Shown: positions 1 to 8,979, numbered from the stretch's first letter. The stretch is DNA of 64,000 nucleotides from CAVQGF01 sp045807945 (GCA_045807945.1 JBJMGI010000097.1:1-64000), one strand, 5' to 3'. The notes: generated by a model not told the origin, from the sequence alone. A program made the numbers and translations.

Positions 1-1001
1 AATCCACCAATGATTCCTACCCCACTGCGATCAAGGTGGCCCTTTTAGTTCGGAATGACAAGCTCATTGCCGAGTTGCAGAAACTTTCAGCCTCCTTCCG
101 CGCAAAAGGCGATGCGTACATCGAGATCGTGAAGATGGGGCGCACTGAGTTGCAAGATGCTGTTCCCATGACGGTGGGACAGGAATTCCATGCCTTTGCC
201 TCGTCATTGGACGATGAGATTGCAGGACTCAAAGACGCCGAAAAATCTCTCTACGCAATCAACATGGGCGCTACTGCGATCGGAACAGGGATCAATGTGC
301 CGAAAGGGTACGCGGAAAAATGCGCGGCACATCTGGCGAAGATCACCGGCAAGCCGATCGTACCAGCTTCGGACATGCTGGCCGCCACTTGGGATCAGCG
401 AGGCTTTGTTGCCTACTCAGCCGCATTGAAAAGTGTTGCCATCAAGCTATCGAAGATCTCCGGAGACCTGATCCTGTTGACTTCGGGCCCGCGTGCCGGA
501 TTGTCTGAAATCGACCTGCCGGCGTTACAACCAGGTTCCTCGATCATGCCGGGGAAGGTGAACCCCGTGGTTCCTGAAGTCGTTAACCTTGTTGCTTTCC
601 GCGTGATGGGGAACGACTACGTTACTACTCTTGCCGCACACAGTGGTCAGCTTCAACTCAACGCCTATGAACCCGTCGAGGGACTAGCAATGATCGAATC
701 TCAGCATCTGCTTTTCAACACCTCCATCCTATTTCGTACCAAGTGCGTTGACGGGATCAATGTGAACGAAAAGGTTCTGGCCCATTACATGGAGACGACG
801 GTGGGAATTGTCACCGCGCTGAATCCGGTTTTAGGTTACGAGAAGTCAACCGAGTTGGCGCAGGAAGCCTACAAGAGCGGAAAGGGAATTCTCGAGATCA
901 TCCGCGAGAAGAAAGTGTTGACCGAAGCTCAGATCAAAGACCTCTTGGATCCAGTGAAACTCACGAATTTAGACAAGAGCAAGTACCAGCAGGCCAAGTA
1001 G
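1..1001 (+). CDS. aspA: Aspartate ammonia-lyase, C-terminal part (cut by window edge)
   Basis: Cytoplasmic enzyme that converts L-aspartate to fumarate and ammonia. The reading frame is open from the first bases of the window (it reads S-T-N-D-S-Y-P-T-A from position 3, part of a conserved block of the fumarase/aspartase superfamily), so the gene starts upstream; a GTG at 36 is internal. The superfamily signature G-S-S-I-M-P-G-K-V-N-P is at about 537-569, and the C-terminal small domain follows. Argininosuccinate lyase and fumarase class II share the fold; aspartase is favoured by the periplasmic asparaginase gene starting 46 bases downstream, which supplies aspartate. Moderate to high confidence for aspartase over fumarase. 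Confidence 0.87.
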   Translation, partial: STNDSYPTAIKVALLVRNDKLIAELQKLSASFRAKGDAYIEIVKMGRTELQDAVPMTVGQEFHAFASSLDDEIAGLKDAEKSLYAINMGATAIGTGINVPKGYAEKCAAHLAKITGKPIVPASDMLAATWDQRGFVAYSAALKSVAIKLSKISGDLILLTSGPRAGLSEIDLPALQPGSSIMPGKVNPVVPEVVNLVAFRVMGNDYVTTLAAHSGQLQLNAYEPVEGLAMIESQHLLFNTSILFRTKCVDGINVNEKVLAHYMETTVGIVTALNPVLGYEKSTELAQEAYKSGKGILEIIREKKVLTEAQIKDLLDPVKLTNLDKSKYQQAK

Positions 1002-1047
1002 TAATCAATAAGTAGCTTTGGACCGCACCTTCGAAAGGGTGAGAATC

Positions 1048-2109
1048 ATGAATCTCGCACAGAAATTGATCTTAGTTGTCACGCTAGTCATTGCCACCCA
1101 GTACTCGTTTGCGCAAGGCAAACCCAACATTGTCATTCTCGCCACAGGCGGCACCATCGCCGGTGCCGCTGCGACGGGCACACAGTCCGGTTACACCTCC
1201 GGAGCGGTAGGGATCGATTCCATGGTGAAGGGCGTTCCGGGTATCGAGAAGCTCGCGACCATTAAGGGAGAGCAGATCTCGAATGTCGGGTCGCAGGACA
1301 TCTCATTCGACATCATGCTAAAGCTGGCCAAGCGCATCAACGAATTGCTTCCCACGGACAGTGTGGATGGCATCGTGATCACACATGGCACGGATACGAT
1401 GGAGGAGACCGCATACTTCCTCAACCTGACCGTCAAAAGCGATAAGCCCGTGGTGTTGGTCGGGTCGATGAGACCATCAACAGCCGTAAGTGCCGATGGC
1501 CCGCTGAATCTGTACAACGCTGTCGCCGTCGCAGCTGACCCGAAGGCGAAGGGCCGGGGAGTAATGGTTGTCATGAACGATCAGATTCACGCTGCCCACT
1601 CGCTCACAAAAACGAGTACGACCGCCGTCCAGACTTTCATGTCACCGCTGCGTGGCTTAGTAGGCGTGACTGCCTATGGCAAAAATGACTGGTACAACAC
1701 TCCGCCCTGGAAGCACACCGCGCAGAGTGAATTCGACATTTCGAATGTTACAAAACTGCCGCGTGTTGACATCGTATTCGCAGATGCCGACATGTCTCCT
1801 GACCTCATCGACGCAAGCGTCAATGCTGGGGCAAAAGGGATCGTGATCGCCGGGGTCGGCAACGGGAACATGAATAAGGTGTCGGTAGACGCGGCGGCAG
1901 GCGCCGTCAAAAAAGGTGTGGTCGTCGTCCGTAGCAGCCGTGTGGCCACCGGAATGGTCGATCGCAACGTGGAAGTTAACGATGATGAGCTCGGATTCGT
2001 CGCTTCGGATGAGTTGAATCCACAAAAATCAAGGATCCTGCTTTCGCTGGCGCTGTTGAATGCCAGCCGCCAGTCGGCACAAATCCAGGAGCTCTTCAGA
2101 ACCTACTGA
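1048..2109 (+). CDS. ansB: Type II L-asparaginase, secreted
   Basis: Hydrolyses L-asparagine (and often glutamine) to aspartate and ammonia in the periplasm. The start is ATG 1048, preceded by AAAGGGTGAG; a TTG at 1018 would only add ten poorly fitting residues before the signal peptide. Residues 1-23 form a signal peptide ending F-A-Q. Both catalytic blocks are present: A-T-G-G-T-I-A at 32-38 (nucleophile Thr36) and H-G-T-D-T-M-E-E at 113-120 (Thr115, Asp116). The length, about 353 residues, is normal for the family. It lies directly behind aspA, so together they degrade asparagine to fumarate plus two ammonia; the porin and amidohydrolase that follow are probably in the same transcript. Confidence 0.92.
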   Translation: MNLAQKLILVVTLVIATQYSFAQGKPNIVILATGGTIAGAAATGTQSGYTSGAVGIDSMVKGVPGIEKLATIKGEQISNVGSQDISFDIMLKLAKRINELLPTDSVDGIVITHGTDTMEETAYFLNLTVKSDKPVVLVGSMRPSTAVSADGPLNLYNAVAVAADPKAKGRGVMVVMNDQIHAAHSLTKTSTTAVQTFMSPLRGLVGVTAYGKNDWYNTPPWKHTAQSEFDISNVTKLPRVDIVFADADMSPDLIDASVNAGAKGIVIAGVGNGNMNKVSVDAAAGAVKKGVVVVRSSRVATGMVDRNVEVNDDELGFVASDELNPQKSRILLSLALLNASRQSAQIQELFRTY

Positions 2110-2142
2110 TTGATGGGCCATGGCGTGTCGGCCGGGGGGACC

Positions 2143-3477
2143 ATGAAGGCTCTGTTGCGAGTATTGCTCATCTTCACCTTGGCGGTGGCGCAGGGTTACG
2201 CGCAACAAGGGACCCCGGCTAATTCCGCTGAGCTTGCGGATAACACTCGAACCACGCCAGAAAAAGATAGCCAGGACACACCGCAACCACCTAACACATC
2301 GCTGGAGAACAAGATCGATGCGATGGAGTCTGACGAACCACCCGACCGAACTTTCAAATGGAACCAATACGAAGGGCCTTACTTCACCGGGCGGTGGGGG
2401 GCGGGTTTGCTCCTCGAATACGGTGCCTACGCTCAGGACGACGCGAGTAAACAGCAGTTCGTATTGCATCCCCAGGAAAAGCTGCGCGATTTTCGTTTCA
2501 TTCTGGGGGGGAAGTTATTCCCTCATCTGGAGCGGCGCATCACTTGGAGCGCCGGAATCATGTATGACGCTCCGAACCACCAGTGGCTAATAAGACAAAC
2601 CGGAATAATGATCGCCGTACCTGAACTTTGGGGACACTTTTTCGTCGGACGCAGCAAAGAAGGGTTTTCGATGAACAAAGTGATGACCGGCTACGATGGC
2701 TGGACGATGGAGCGCGCGACCATGAGCGATGCGTCCATCCCTATTCTTGCGGATGGTATTAAATGGCTTGGTTATTCACCCAAACACAAGTTTCTCTGGA
2801 ATGCCGGCTACTTCAACGATGTGTTCTCCCATAACCAGACGTTCTCTACGTATGGCAGCCAGGAAGTTCTGCGCCTCGTGTTCTTGCCGATCCTTTCCGA
2901 CGAAAAAGATAAGGTCCTCCACGTTGGCGTGAACCTGCGGTTTGGAAAGCCAGAGGACAATAAGATCCGATTCAGATCGCGGCCCGAGGCCTACACCGCT
3001 CCATATTTTGTGGACACAGGCTCATTTCCTTCCAACTCCACCCGAATGTTGGGCTACGAGGCTTACTACCGCCAGAATCGCTGGCTTTTTGGCAGCGAAT
3101 ATTGGTGGATCAATGTCTCATCCAAGGCTCAGCAGGACCCAGTCTTCCATGGCGGCGACATTGTCGCGACCTACCTCTTTAATGATGCGCGTCGCGTTTA
3201 CAACACCGTCGGAGGATATTTCAGGGCCGTGTCGCCCGTGCGTTCCGTCTTTTCAGGAGGCCCAGGCGCATGGGAGGCTGTGCTTCGTTTCTCGTACGTC
3301 GACCTGGACAGCAAGACTGTACGGGGAGGCAAGTTCAGCAGAATAACTCCCATGGTCAACTGGCACATGTCAGACAATGTCCGGCTCGAAATGGCTTACG
3401 GTTATGGCCACCTCGATCGATTCGATCTCAAAGGTCATACGCAGTTCTTCCAGACGCGCCTTCAATTGCAATTCTGA
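2143..3477 (+). CDS. Outer-membrane porin, phosphate-selective OprO/OprP-like
   Basis: Predicted beta-barrel porin. ATG 2143 has a G-rich stretch before it and begins a signal peptide (about residues 1-20, ending G-Y-A-Q). After a low-complexity Thr/Pro/Glu-rich linker the protein has alternating aromatic strands and ends with F-Q-T-R-L-Q-L-Q-F, the terminal-Phe signal recognised by the BAM complex. The block G-P-G-A-W-E-A-V-L-R-F-S-Y near the C-terminus is typical of the Porin_O_P family. It sits 33 bases after asparaginase, so it may be the entry route for asparagine or peptides rather than phosphate; that is inference from position only. Confidence 0.75.
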   Translation: MKALLRVLLIFTLAVAQGYAQQGTPANSAELADNTRTTPEKDSQDTPQPPNTSLENKIDAMESDEPPDRTFKWNQYEGPYFTGRWGAGLLLEYGAYAQDDASKQQFVLHPQEKLRDFRFILGGKLFPHLERRITWSAGIMYDAPNHQWLIRQTGIMIAVPELWGHFFVGRSKEGFSMNKVMTGYDGWTMERATMSDASIPILADGIKWLGYSPKHKFLWNAGYFNDVFSHNQTFSTYGSQEVLRLVFLPILSDEKDKVLHVGVNLRFGKPEDNKIRFRSRPEAYTAPYFVDTGSFPSNSTRMLGYEAYYRQNRWLFGSEYWWINVSSKAQQDPVFHGGDIVATYLFNDARRVYNTVGGYFRAVSPVRSVFSGGPGAWEAVLRFSYVDLDSKTVRGGKFSRITPMVNWHMSDNVRLEMAYGYGHLDRFDLKGHTQFFQTRLQLQF

Positions 3478-3516
3478 GACGTCTATCATCTGCCACTCAT
3501 TAAAAGGGAAACTCGA

Positions 3517-4599
3517 ATGAATCGTCCGGTTCGCACTCAGCTCTTCCGCGTATTCTCGTTCATCATCGTAAGCTTGCCGATGTGCCTGCCTCTTGCGGCA
3601 CAAACTCCATCCAAGTCTTATCAATTAGATGATTGTCATTTCCATCTCACCAACTACATTCAGAAGGGAATCAATGTCCACGATCTACTCGATTTGATGG
3701 GCGACCGAGTGGGCCGGGTGGCTCTGTTTGGGATTCCCCTGCAGCAGCAATGGTCTTACCGAAACGACGGTGACCGAGCGCCCGAATACTATCTTGCCAG
3801 CGATTCCCCTCTTTATTACTACTCGTTCACAGACGCTTACATCGCCATGCAGTACCGCTCCCTCTCCAAAGATGAGCAGGCACGATTCGATCCCATGATC
3901 ACCGGCTTCAACCCAGCCGACATGTATGCCGCGGACCATATTCGTAGGGTGTTGCAGACATTCCCTGGGGTGTTCACGGGCATTGGCGAATTCACGATTC
4001 ACAAGGAGTTCGTCTCGGCAAAAATCCCCGGGGAGGTAGCAAGCCTGCAGGACCGGGCACTCGATCAAATCCTCCACGCGGCTGCCGAGATCGGCTTGGT
4101 CGTACTAATACATAATGATATGGACACCCCTTTTCCAAAGGCAGGGAGCGCGCCGGCGTACCTGGAACAGATGAAGGAGCTGGTCCGTCGGCACCCCAAG
4201 ACCACTATCATTTGGGCCCACACAGGCATGGGACGCATCGTGCGTCCGGTCACTGGGCACGCAGCGATCATTGAAGCGATATTGAAAGATCCGGCGTTCG
4301 ACCACTTGTATTTCGATATCTCCTGGAATGAGGTGGCGAAATACTTTGTCGCGTCTCCGGAATCAACCAGCATAGCTGCAAAGTTGATCGAAGGGCATCC
4401 TGACCGGTTCTTGTTCGGCACCGACGAGGTGGCGCCACCGAATCAGAAGCAATATCTTCGGACGTACGATCAGTACGCTCCTATGTGGGCTTTGCTTAGT
4501 GCAGAGGCGCGCGAAAAAGTCCTTAAGCGCAACTATGAGCGGCTCTTTGATGAAGCCCGGGTTCGAGTCCGGGCTTGGGAGCAGGCGCACTCCAAATAA
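3517..4599 (+). CDS. Secreted amidohydrolase (amidohydrolase_2, TIM-barrel metal hydrolase)
   Basis: Predicted periplasmic metal-dependent hydrolase; substrate unknown. ATG 3517 is preceded by AAAAGGGAAAC. Residues 1-28 form a signal peptide (L-P-L-A-A-Q). The H-x-H metal motif of the superfamily follows immediately (D-D-C-H41-F-H43), with later conserved pieces I-H-N-D, W-A-H-T-G-M-G-R and F-L-F-G-T-D-E, the last carrying the usual catalytic Asp. It closes the aspA-ansB-porin run with a 39-base gap and ends just before a hairpin. A role in degrading an N-acyl or amide compound linked to asparagine use is possible but unproven. Confidence 0.75.
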   Translation: MNRPVRTQLFRVFSFIIVSLPMCLPLAAQTPSKSYQLDDCHFHLTNYIQKGINVHDLLDLMGDRVGRVALFGIPLQQQWSYRNDGDRAPEYYLASDSPLYYYSFTDAYIAMQYRSLSKDEQARFDPMITGFNPADMYAADHIRRVLQTFPGVFTGIGEFTIHKEFVSAKIPGEVASLQDRALDQILHAAAEIGLVVLIHNDMDTPFPKAGSAPAYLEQMKELVRRHPKTTIIWAHTGMGRIVRPVTGHAAIIEAILKDPAFDHLYFDISWNEVAKYFVASPESTSIAAKLIEGHPDRFLFGTDEVAPPNQKQYLRTYDQYAPMWALLSAEAREKVLKRNYERLFDEARVRVRAWEQAHSK

Positions 4600-4603
4600 A
4601 GAA

Positions 4604-4627
4604 GAGGAGAGACGGGTGGCTCTCCTC
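4604..4627. terminator. Hairpin between convergent genes
   Basis: Perfect 8-bp stem GAGGAGAG (4604-4611) with CTCTCCTC (4620-4627), 8-base loop. It lies between the amidohydrolase stop (4599) and the stop of the convergent DUF2950 gene (4646), so it may stop transcription from both sides. No T-run follows on either strand, so efficiency is uncertain. Confidence 0.45.
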
Positions 4628-4645
4628 CTCCAAATCCGAAGAAGA

Positions 4646-5608
4646 TCAAGGGTACCTGACAGCTTGCCATGTCTTATCCGGATTAAAGGCTTCCAGTTTC
4701 TGGAATTCCTCGAGAGTGTTTGGGCCGAGGTCCTTCTGGTAGACCACTCCTTTGCTGCCAACGATGAACGACTTCACCCCGGTGACGCGGTAGTCAGCCG
4801 GCGCCGCAACGAGAGCAAAGCCACCGATCATCAAACCTTTGACTACAAAATCCATCTCGCCCAGCGGAGCCGCCGGGCCTTGTGCCTTCAGGACCTTGAA
4901 GTAGTAGCCGTGATATGAGTTATGCAATGAGAAACCGTTCGCGATGGCACTGGCTACATTTTCTCCGAGCGGACCGTCCCAAGAGCCATCCGCATTCTGC
5001 CAAGCAAGGCCGTCCTGCTTGCCAGGCGAGGCGATGATTCGTTGCGCGTACTGATTGGCGTCATAACCCTGGCGCGGAGCAAGGGCGTATTCTTGCTGCG
5101 CCTCGACGTATCCATTGCAGATCTGGATCGCGTCTAATTCATTCTGGCCTACCCTGCGATACTGGATCTCCCGCTGTCCCGCCTTAGCGTCGAAGGCCCA
5201 TCCTTTGGTGGTCCTGACGATCGGGGCAGGGAACGGCCAATCGTCTTTCCCCACGGTGAGGACCGCGCGCCGATGGTTCTTGGCGTCGAACACTACAGCA
5301 TCTTTCTCCCGCGCCTTGGCGGTAAACTGCACCGAGAGCTCGCGATCCAGACCTTCCTCGCCGGTAAGTACGATCTTGCTGCCTTCCGCTCCAAAAATCT
5401 TCTTGAGCTCCGGCACATCAAACTTGCTCGCGGCAACAATGAGAGCGTCTGCCGCGCCCTGCGGAGTTTCAAATACCTGGACCTGCGATCCTGGATCGGT
5501 TTGTTGTCCCGCGCTCTGTGCTTCCATGAACGTCAAAGGAAGCGCCAGAGCAGCAAGTGCCAGCATCCACGATAGCGCTTGATAGTTTTTTAAAATCGCA
5601 AATTTCAT
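4646..5608 (-). CDS. DUF2950 family secreted protein
   Basis: Secreted protein of unknown function. The likely start is ATG at 5608 (reverse strand), preceded by CGGAGAC; a start at 5623 would put five residues before this Met. N-terminal signal sequence about residues 1-32 (hydrophobic L-A-L-A-A-L-A-L-P, cleavage near M-E-A-Q). The remaining roughly 290 residues match the DUF2950 pattern: an early F-x-T-P-Q-x-A-A-D-A-L block, D-D-W-P-F-P-x-P-I-V, and G-Y-Y-F-K-V-L-K-A-Q-G-P-A-A. DUF2950 is often found beside DUF3300, as here: the DUF3300 gene ends 21 bases upstream, so the pair is probably one transcript. Molecular role not known. Confidence 0.83.
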   Translation of the reverse strand: MKFAILKNYQALSWMLALAALALPLTFMEAQSAGQQTDPGSQVQVFETPQGAADALIVAASKFDVPELKKIFGAEGSKIVLTGEEGLDRELSVQFTAKAREKDAVVFDAKNHRRAVLTVGKDDWPFPAPIVRTTKGWAFDAKAGQREIQYRRVGQNELDAIQICNGYVEAQQEYALAPRQGYDANQYAQRIIASPGKQDGLAWQNADGSWDGPLGENVASAIANGFSLHNSYHGYYFKVLKAQGPAAPLGEMDFVVKGLMIGGFALVAAPADYRVTGVKSFIVGSKGVVYQKDLGPNTLEEFQKLEAFNPDKTWQAVRYP

Positions 5609-5629
5609 AATGTCTCCGATCACCGGACT

Positions 5630-6901
5630 TTACCTTCGCCCACCGCCGCCCCTCACACGTCCACCACCGCCCCCGCGCGACATGCTGGACATACCTCGCG
5701 AGGAACTGGACCGCGCACTGCTTCCACTGAATCCGCCACTTCCGCCACCAAAGCCGCTGCTGCTGCTACGACCGCTCGAGCCTCGCGACAGATCACGGCT
5801 ACCAGCTCGGTCGGAGCCACTCCGACTGCCTAAACTGCTGCTGCCGCTGCCGCCACCACTTCCAAGCGACCGCTCTGCCGCGCTCCGATTGCTCGGCAAA
5901 GTGCCTCCCTGCCTGCTTACCTGGTTCCGCGCGCTCGTCTGCCGGTTGGAGAGAGAATCGCCACGCGCACTTCCACCGAATTTTTGCGCCGTTGAACGAT
6001 CCCCATAAGGTGCACCTCCGCGGTGCTGCGGATTATGTTGCCACTTTCCGCCGTTGCCATTCCCACGGTTGCCACTTCCAACATTAGTGGTGCGGTTGAA
6101 ATTGTTATTCCGATTTATGTTGATGTCGTTGTTCCCACCCCAGCCACTATTCCAACCCCAACCACCACCCCAGGCTGCGCCCATCGCGACACCTACTCCG
6201 AACGAGATCGCCATCCCTGCCGCGTAGTAACCGGCCGATGGATAGTAGATGGGTGGATAGGGGTAATAAGGGGCACCATAAACTGCGACCGGACTATAGG
6301 AAGGCACGTAGACGACTTCCGGATTCGCTTGCTCGATGACGATCACCTGCTTGCTCTCCACCACTTTCGTCTCCACCTTCTGCTGCTCGCTCGGCTTCAG
6401 GTTTCCCTTGTCCTGGGCCTTCTTCCGCATCCGTTGCACCGCATCCATCACTTCGCTCTGCTGCGCCAGGAAGGCATTGCCAAGGTCGGTGGTCCATTGA
6501 ATGTCGTCAGCAAGGCGCTTAACCACGTCCGGAAGAGCTGCCATGGCCTTAATGCTCGCATCCCATGATTCCTTTGTGACGGCATCCACGAGCGCCTTGT
6601 CCTTGAGGTTCTTGTGCTTTTCCAGCCATTGCTGCAGTTGGACAAGCTCCAATGGATAAGTAGAGGCGACGAGCGTCTGCGCCAACAGGGGGTCAGGGTA
6701 GAGTGCGATGGGCGCTACCAACGAATCGAGCTGCTCGGCCGGTATTTTGACTGCGGCTGCCTGAGATGCCGAAGGCGCATTCGGAGGCGGGGCTTGCGTC
6801 TGCTGAGCCAGTGCAACATCGCCAGGCAATAACGCGCACATGCATGTAATTGCGGCGAAGCTGCGTAACCGGCAGCAGAGATTCATAATTTTCGTATTCA
6901 T
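5630..6901 (-). CDS. DUF3300 domain secreted protein with Gly/Ser/Arg-rich tail
   Basis: Secreted or envelope protein of unknown function, first gene of the DUF3300-DUF2950 pair. Start ATG at 6901 with upstream GGATCGGGGAC. A signal peptide covers about residues 1-32. The DUF3300 domain (about 55-240) contains L-D-S-L-V-A-P-I-A-L-Y-P-D-P-L-L-A-Q and Y-P-L-E-L-V-Q-L-Q-Q-W-L. It is followed by a Tyr/Pro-rich strip, a short Gly/Ala hydrophobic segment, Asn/Gly-rich sequence, and a C-terminal tail of about 120 residues almost wholly Ser, Gly and Arg. The tail is probably unstructured and positively charged, so it could bind cell-wall polymers or nucleic acid; that is inference. Confidence 0.82.
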   Translation of the reverse strand: MNTKIMNLCCRLRSFAAITCMCALLPGDVALAQQTQAPPPNAPSASQAAAVKIPAEQLDSLVAPIALYPDPLLAQTLVASTYPLELVQLQQWLEKHKNLKDKALVDAVTKESWDASIKAMAALPDVVKRLADDIQWTTDLGNAFLAQQSEVMDAVQRMRKKAQDKGNLKPSEQQKVETKVVESKQVIVIEQANPEVVYVPSYSPVAVYGAPYYPYPPIYYPSAGYYAAGMAISFGVGVAMGAAWGGGWGWNSGWGGNNDININRNNNFNRTTNVGSGNRGNGNGGKWQHNPQHRGGAPYGDRSTAQKFGGSARGDSLSNRQTSARNQVSRQGGTLPSNRSAAERSLGSGGGSGSSSLGSRSGSDRAGSRDLSRGSSGRSSSSGFGGGSGGFSGSSARSSSSRGMSSMSRGGGGGRVRGGGGRR

Positions 6902-7153
6902 GTCCCCGATCCTTCAGGTGAGGAATACTTCCGCTTCAGACTAGTAAAGGAGCTCGACGGCCGGAACTGTCACAAGTAACAGCAGTGCGGGTGCTTGGAA
7001 TAAATGTTTGCGACGCAACTGACTGTTATTAGTCACAGTAGGCGCAAAAGAGAGCCCAAACCTACTCTTGAGGCACTGGTTCACAACTGCTTCGCTCGTG
7101 CGGGCCAGTGGTTAGGGGCGTGCGCTGGAACGCGGCGCCAGAAAGGGATCTAC

Positions 7154-7747
7154 ATGCTTATTCATAAGCGCTTGACTGTTTTTGCACTCCTCTTGCTCTT
7201 CGCCTCCGTGCGGGTACCCGTCCGTGCTCAGGAGAAGTCAGGTACGGAAAAGAAAAAGCCGGAAACGTATTCTGGGCTTGCCGTCGGACAATCGGGAGGA
7301 TTGGCGGGGAAATCCGTCTTAGTAACCTTCATTGTCAATTCGTATTCTCAGGAGCCAGAGGTGCATTCGCTCGTCGCCACCCTGAAGAAGAGCGGGCCTG
7401 AAGGCTTGCTCAAGGCGGTAGACGATTTAGACGAGAAGGGGCGCGTTGCGCCGACGCACAGCGTTGGGACCGGAGTGGAAGTGATTCGGGAAGTACCGCT
7501 GAAAGATGGCAAGCGGAGGATCACGCTGCTCACAAGCCGGAACATCACAATGGCGGAGAACCGGAATATGAGCCGGTCTCGGGACTATCCTTTCGGGCTG
7601 GCATTTCTAGAAGTGGATTCCAAAGGGAAAGGCACGGGAGTGATGTACGTCGGCTGCAAAATCAAATTCAACAAGAAAGAGCAGATCGAGATCGAGAGTT
7701 ACGGCATCGCCCCGTTAAGGCTCATGAACGTTTATCTGATGGACTGA
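7154..7747 (+). CDS. Hypothetical secreted protein
   Basis: I do not recognise the family. An open frame begins at 7004, but ATG 7154 is the likely start because it begins a clean signal peptide (M-L-I-H-K-R-L-T-V-F-A-L-L-L-L-F-A, cleaving near V-R-A-Q) and has AGAAAGGGA just upstream. The mature part, about 170 residues, has a Lys/Glu-rich start and then beta-rich sequence with no Cys pairs or obvious catalytic motif. It is transcribed divergently from the DUF3300 gene across about 250 bases in which I see no further feature, and convergently with the next gene, the two stops lying 4 bases apart. Confidence 0.55.
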   Translation: MLIHKRLTVFALLLLFASVRVPVRAQEKSGTEKKKPETYSGLAVGQSGGLAGKSVLVTFIVNSYSQEPEVHSLVATLKKSGPEGLLKAVDDLDEKGRVAPTHSVGTGVEVIREVPLKDGKRRITLLTSRNITMAENRNMSRSRDYPFGLAFLEVDSKGKGTGVMYVGCKIKFNKKEQIEIESYGIAPLRLMNVYLMD

Positions 7748-7751
7748 AAAG

Positions 7752-8195
7752 TTAATGCCGGTGCGGCATGATCATGGCTTTCCAGCGCCAATCTCTAAAA
7801 TTGTCTTGCTGAAAAGCGAGCACGCAGTGATAGAGATCGCTAGTGGCCCTGCATTGCACTAGGCGTGCCGGCCGGTGCTTATAGTCCTGAACCACGATGT
7901 TTGGGTTGCCTTGCACAGACTGTTGTAGGTTGATCCACTGTGTTCCTCCTTGCGCATCGAGGTGCCGCAAGACGACGTCGTGCGCCACATGCTGAGCTTG
8001 AAAATAATCAAAACTCGACATCATTAGATGTTCCAACTTGGCGTGGTCCTTGTGAACCACAGCCTGCTGAAATTCTGCAAAGAAAGTGTTGAACTTCGCA
8101 TCGGCTTCGGGGTCGCCTTTGGCTGAACCCGAACTGGGGGTCATCAACAGCGAAGCAAGCAAGAACATAGCTGAAAACAGTCTCTTTCGGATCAT
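7752..8195 (-). CDS. Hypothetical secreted protein, about 147 residues
   Basis: Unrecognised small exported protein. Candidate starts are TTG 8222, ATG 8204 and ATG 8195; ATG 8195 is chosen because AGAGGG lies nine bases before it and the signal peptide then begins M-I-R-K-R-L-F-S-A-M-F-L-L-A. Cleavage is likely near G-S-A-K. The mature region is helical at first (F-F-A-E-F-Q-Q-A-V-V-H-K-D-H-A-K-L) and ends with C-V-L-A-F-Q-Q-D-N-F-R-D-W-R-W-K. Two Cys near the C-terminus may form a disulfide. The N-terminal part resembles SnoaL/NTF2-type counting helices, but I cannot assign it with confidence. Confidence 0.5.
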   Translation of the reverse strand: MIRKRLFSAMFLLASLLMTPSSGSAKGDPEADAKFNTFFAEFQQAVVHKDHAKLEHLMMSSFDYFQAQHVAHDVVLRHLDAQGGTQWINLQQSVQGNPNIVVQDYKHRPARLVQCRATSDLYHCVLAFQQDNFRDWRWKAMIMPHRH

Positions 8196-8440
8196 CTCAT
8201 CCATCCCTCTGCGAATCCGCAACGATAAATGCAGCTACCAAAGCCCAGTCGGCTACTAACAGATTATTGAGCAGCCTAGACGTGAGTGCGCCTGTCATTC
8301 CTGCCAGTCTCGAAACCATTGAGAGCCGTTCTACTCTTTGTGCACTCTGTCACTCCCCCCGGGTGCATGAGAGCACATGTGGTCTAAAAAGTTCCGGCCG
8401 CATGTGCTCGATTGCTCCGGCGGCAAAAGGAGATTCAATC

Positions 8441-8761
8441 GTGACATCAAGTTTGTTCTTGCTCTTCCTTCTGTGCTGTACCCTTCCGGCCTCCGCAAAA
8501 GTGAAATGCAAATTCGATCCGAGCACAGACTTCTCACAAGAGAGAACATACGTCTGGGTAGAGGGTATACGCGCTCACCGGAAAGTCGTTGACTACCTGA
8601 TTAAAGCCACCATCGACCATCAGCTACAACGTCGGGGCCTGCAAAAAGTCGAAAACAAGGAAGAGGCTGATCTGTGGATCCACTATGAACTCGGTTTTGG
8701 TGGGGAGATTCACGTCACAGCCGACGACCCGACATACGTTAGCGTCGGGGCGTTCCGATGA
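8441..8761 (+). CDS. DUF4136 protein, N-terminal part (frame broken)
   Basis: First part of a DUF4136-type envelope protein. GTG 8441 is favoured by AAAAGGAG ahead of it and by the signal peptide that follows (S-L-F-L-L-F-L-L-C-C, cleavage near A-S-A-K). The sequence then runs through the family's opening elements, D-F-S-Q-E-R-T-Y-V-W and a helix I-K-A-T-I-D-H-Q-L-Q-R-R-G-L, and A-D-L-W-I-H-Y-E-L, before stopping at TGA 8759-8761. The second half of the family's domain is in another frame, starting at ATG 8758, so stop and start overlap as ATGA. The frame change could be a mutation, a sequence error in the nearby G-run (8747-8750), or true coupled translation. Confidence 0.55.
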   Translation: MTSSLFLLFLLCCTLPASAKVKCKFDPSTDFSQERTYVWVEGIRAHRKVVDYLIKATIDHQLQRRGLQKVENKEEADLWIHYELGFGGEIHVTADDPTYVSVGAFR

Positions 8762-8979
8762 CCTACGCGAGTGTTTTCACCAATTTTTCCAATACCGCCG
8801 GCGGGGTAATAACCGAGGGATCGCTCGCGGTTGAGATTTTTGATCGTGGTCGCCATGCCTTGGTCTGGTTCGCGAGCGCCACCGAGTCTGTCGAAGCCCG
8901 CCCTAAGCGGGAGGAACATCTGGAGAAGCTAGTGAGGAAAATGTTCGACAAATATCCGGTCAAGCCGCTCCACGACTAG
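8758..8979 (+). CDS. DUF4136 protein, C-terminal part
   Basis: Second part of the split DUF4136 gene. It has the closing elements of the domain, G-S-L-A-V-E-I-F-D-R-G-R-H-A-L-V-W-F-A-S-A and a last helix ending F-D-K-Y-P. In intact relatives these follow directly on the first part. This frame is closed upstream by a TAG at 8740-8742, so the two frames can join only within 8743-8757. If translated separately from ATG 8758 by coupling, the product would lack a signal peptide and stay in the cytoplasm, which argues for a broken gene or sequence error rather than two functional proteins. Confidence 0.5.
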   Translation: MTYASVFTNFSNTAGGVITEGSLAVEIFDRGRHALVWFASATESVEARPKREEHLEKLVRKMFDKYPVKPLHD

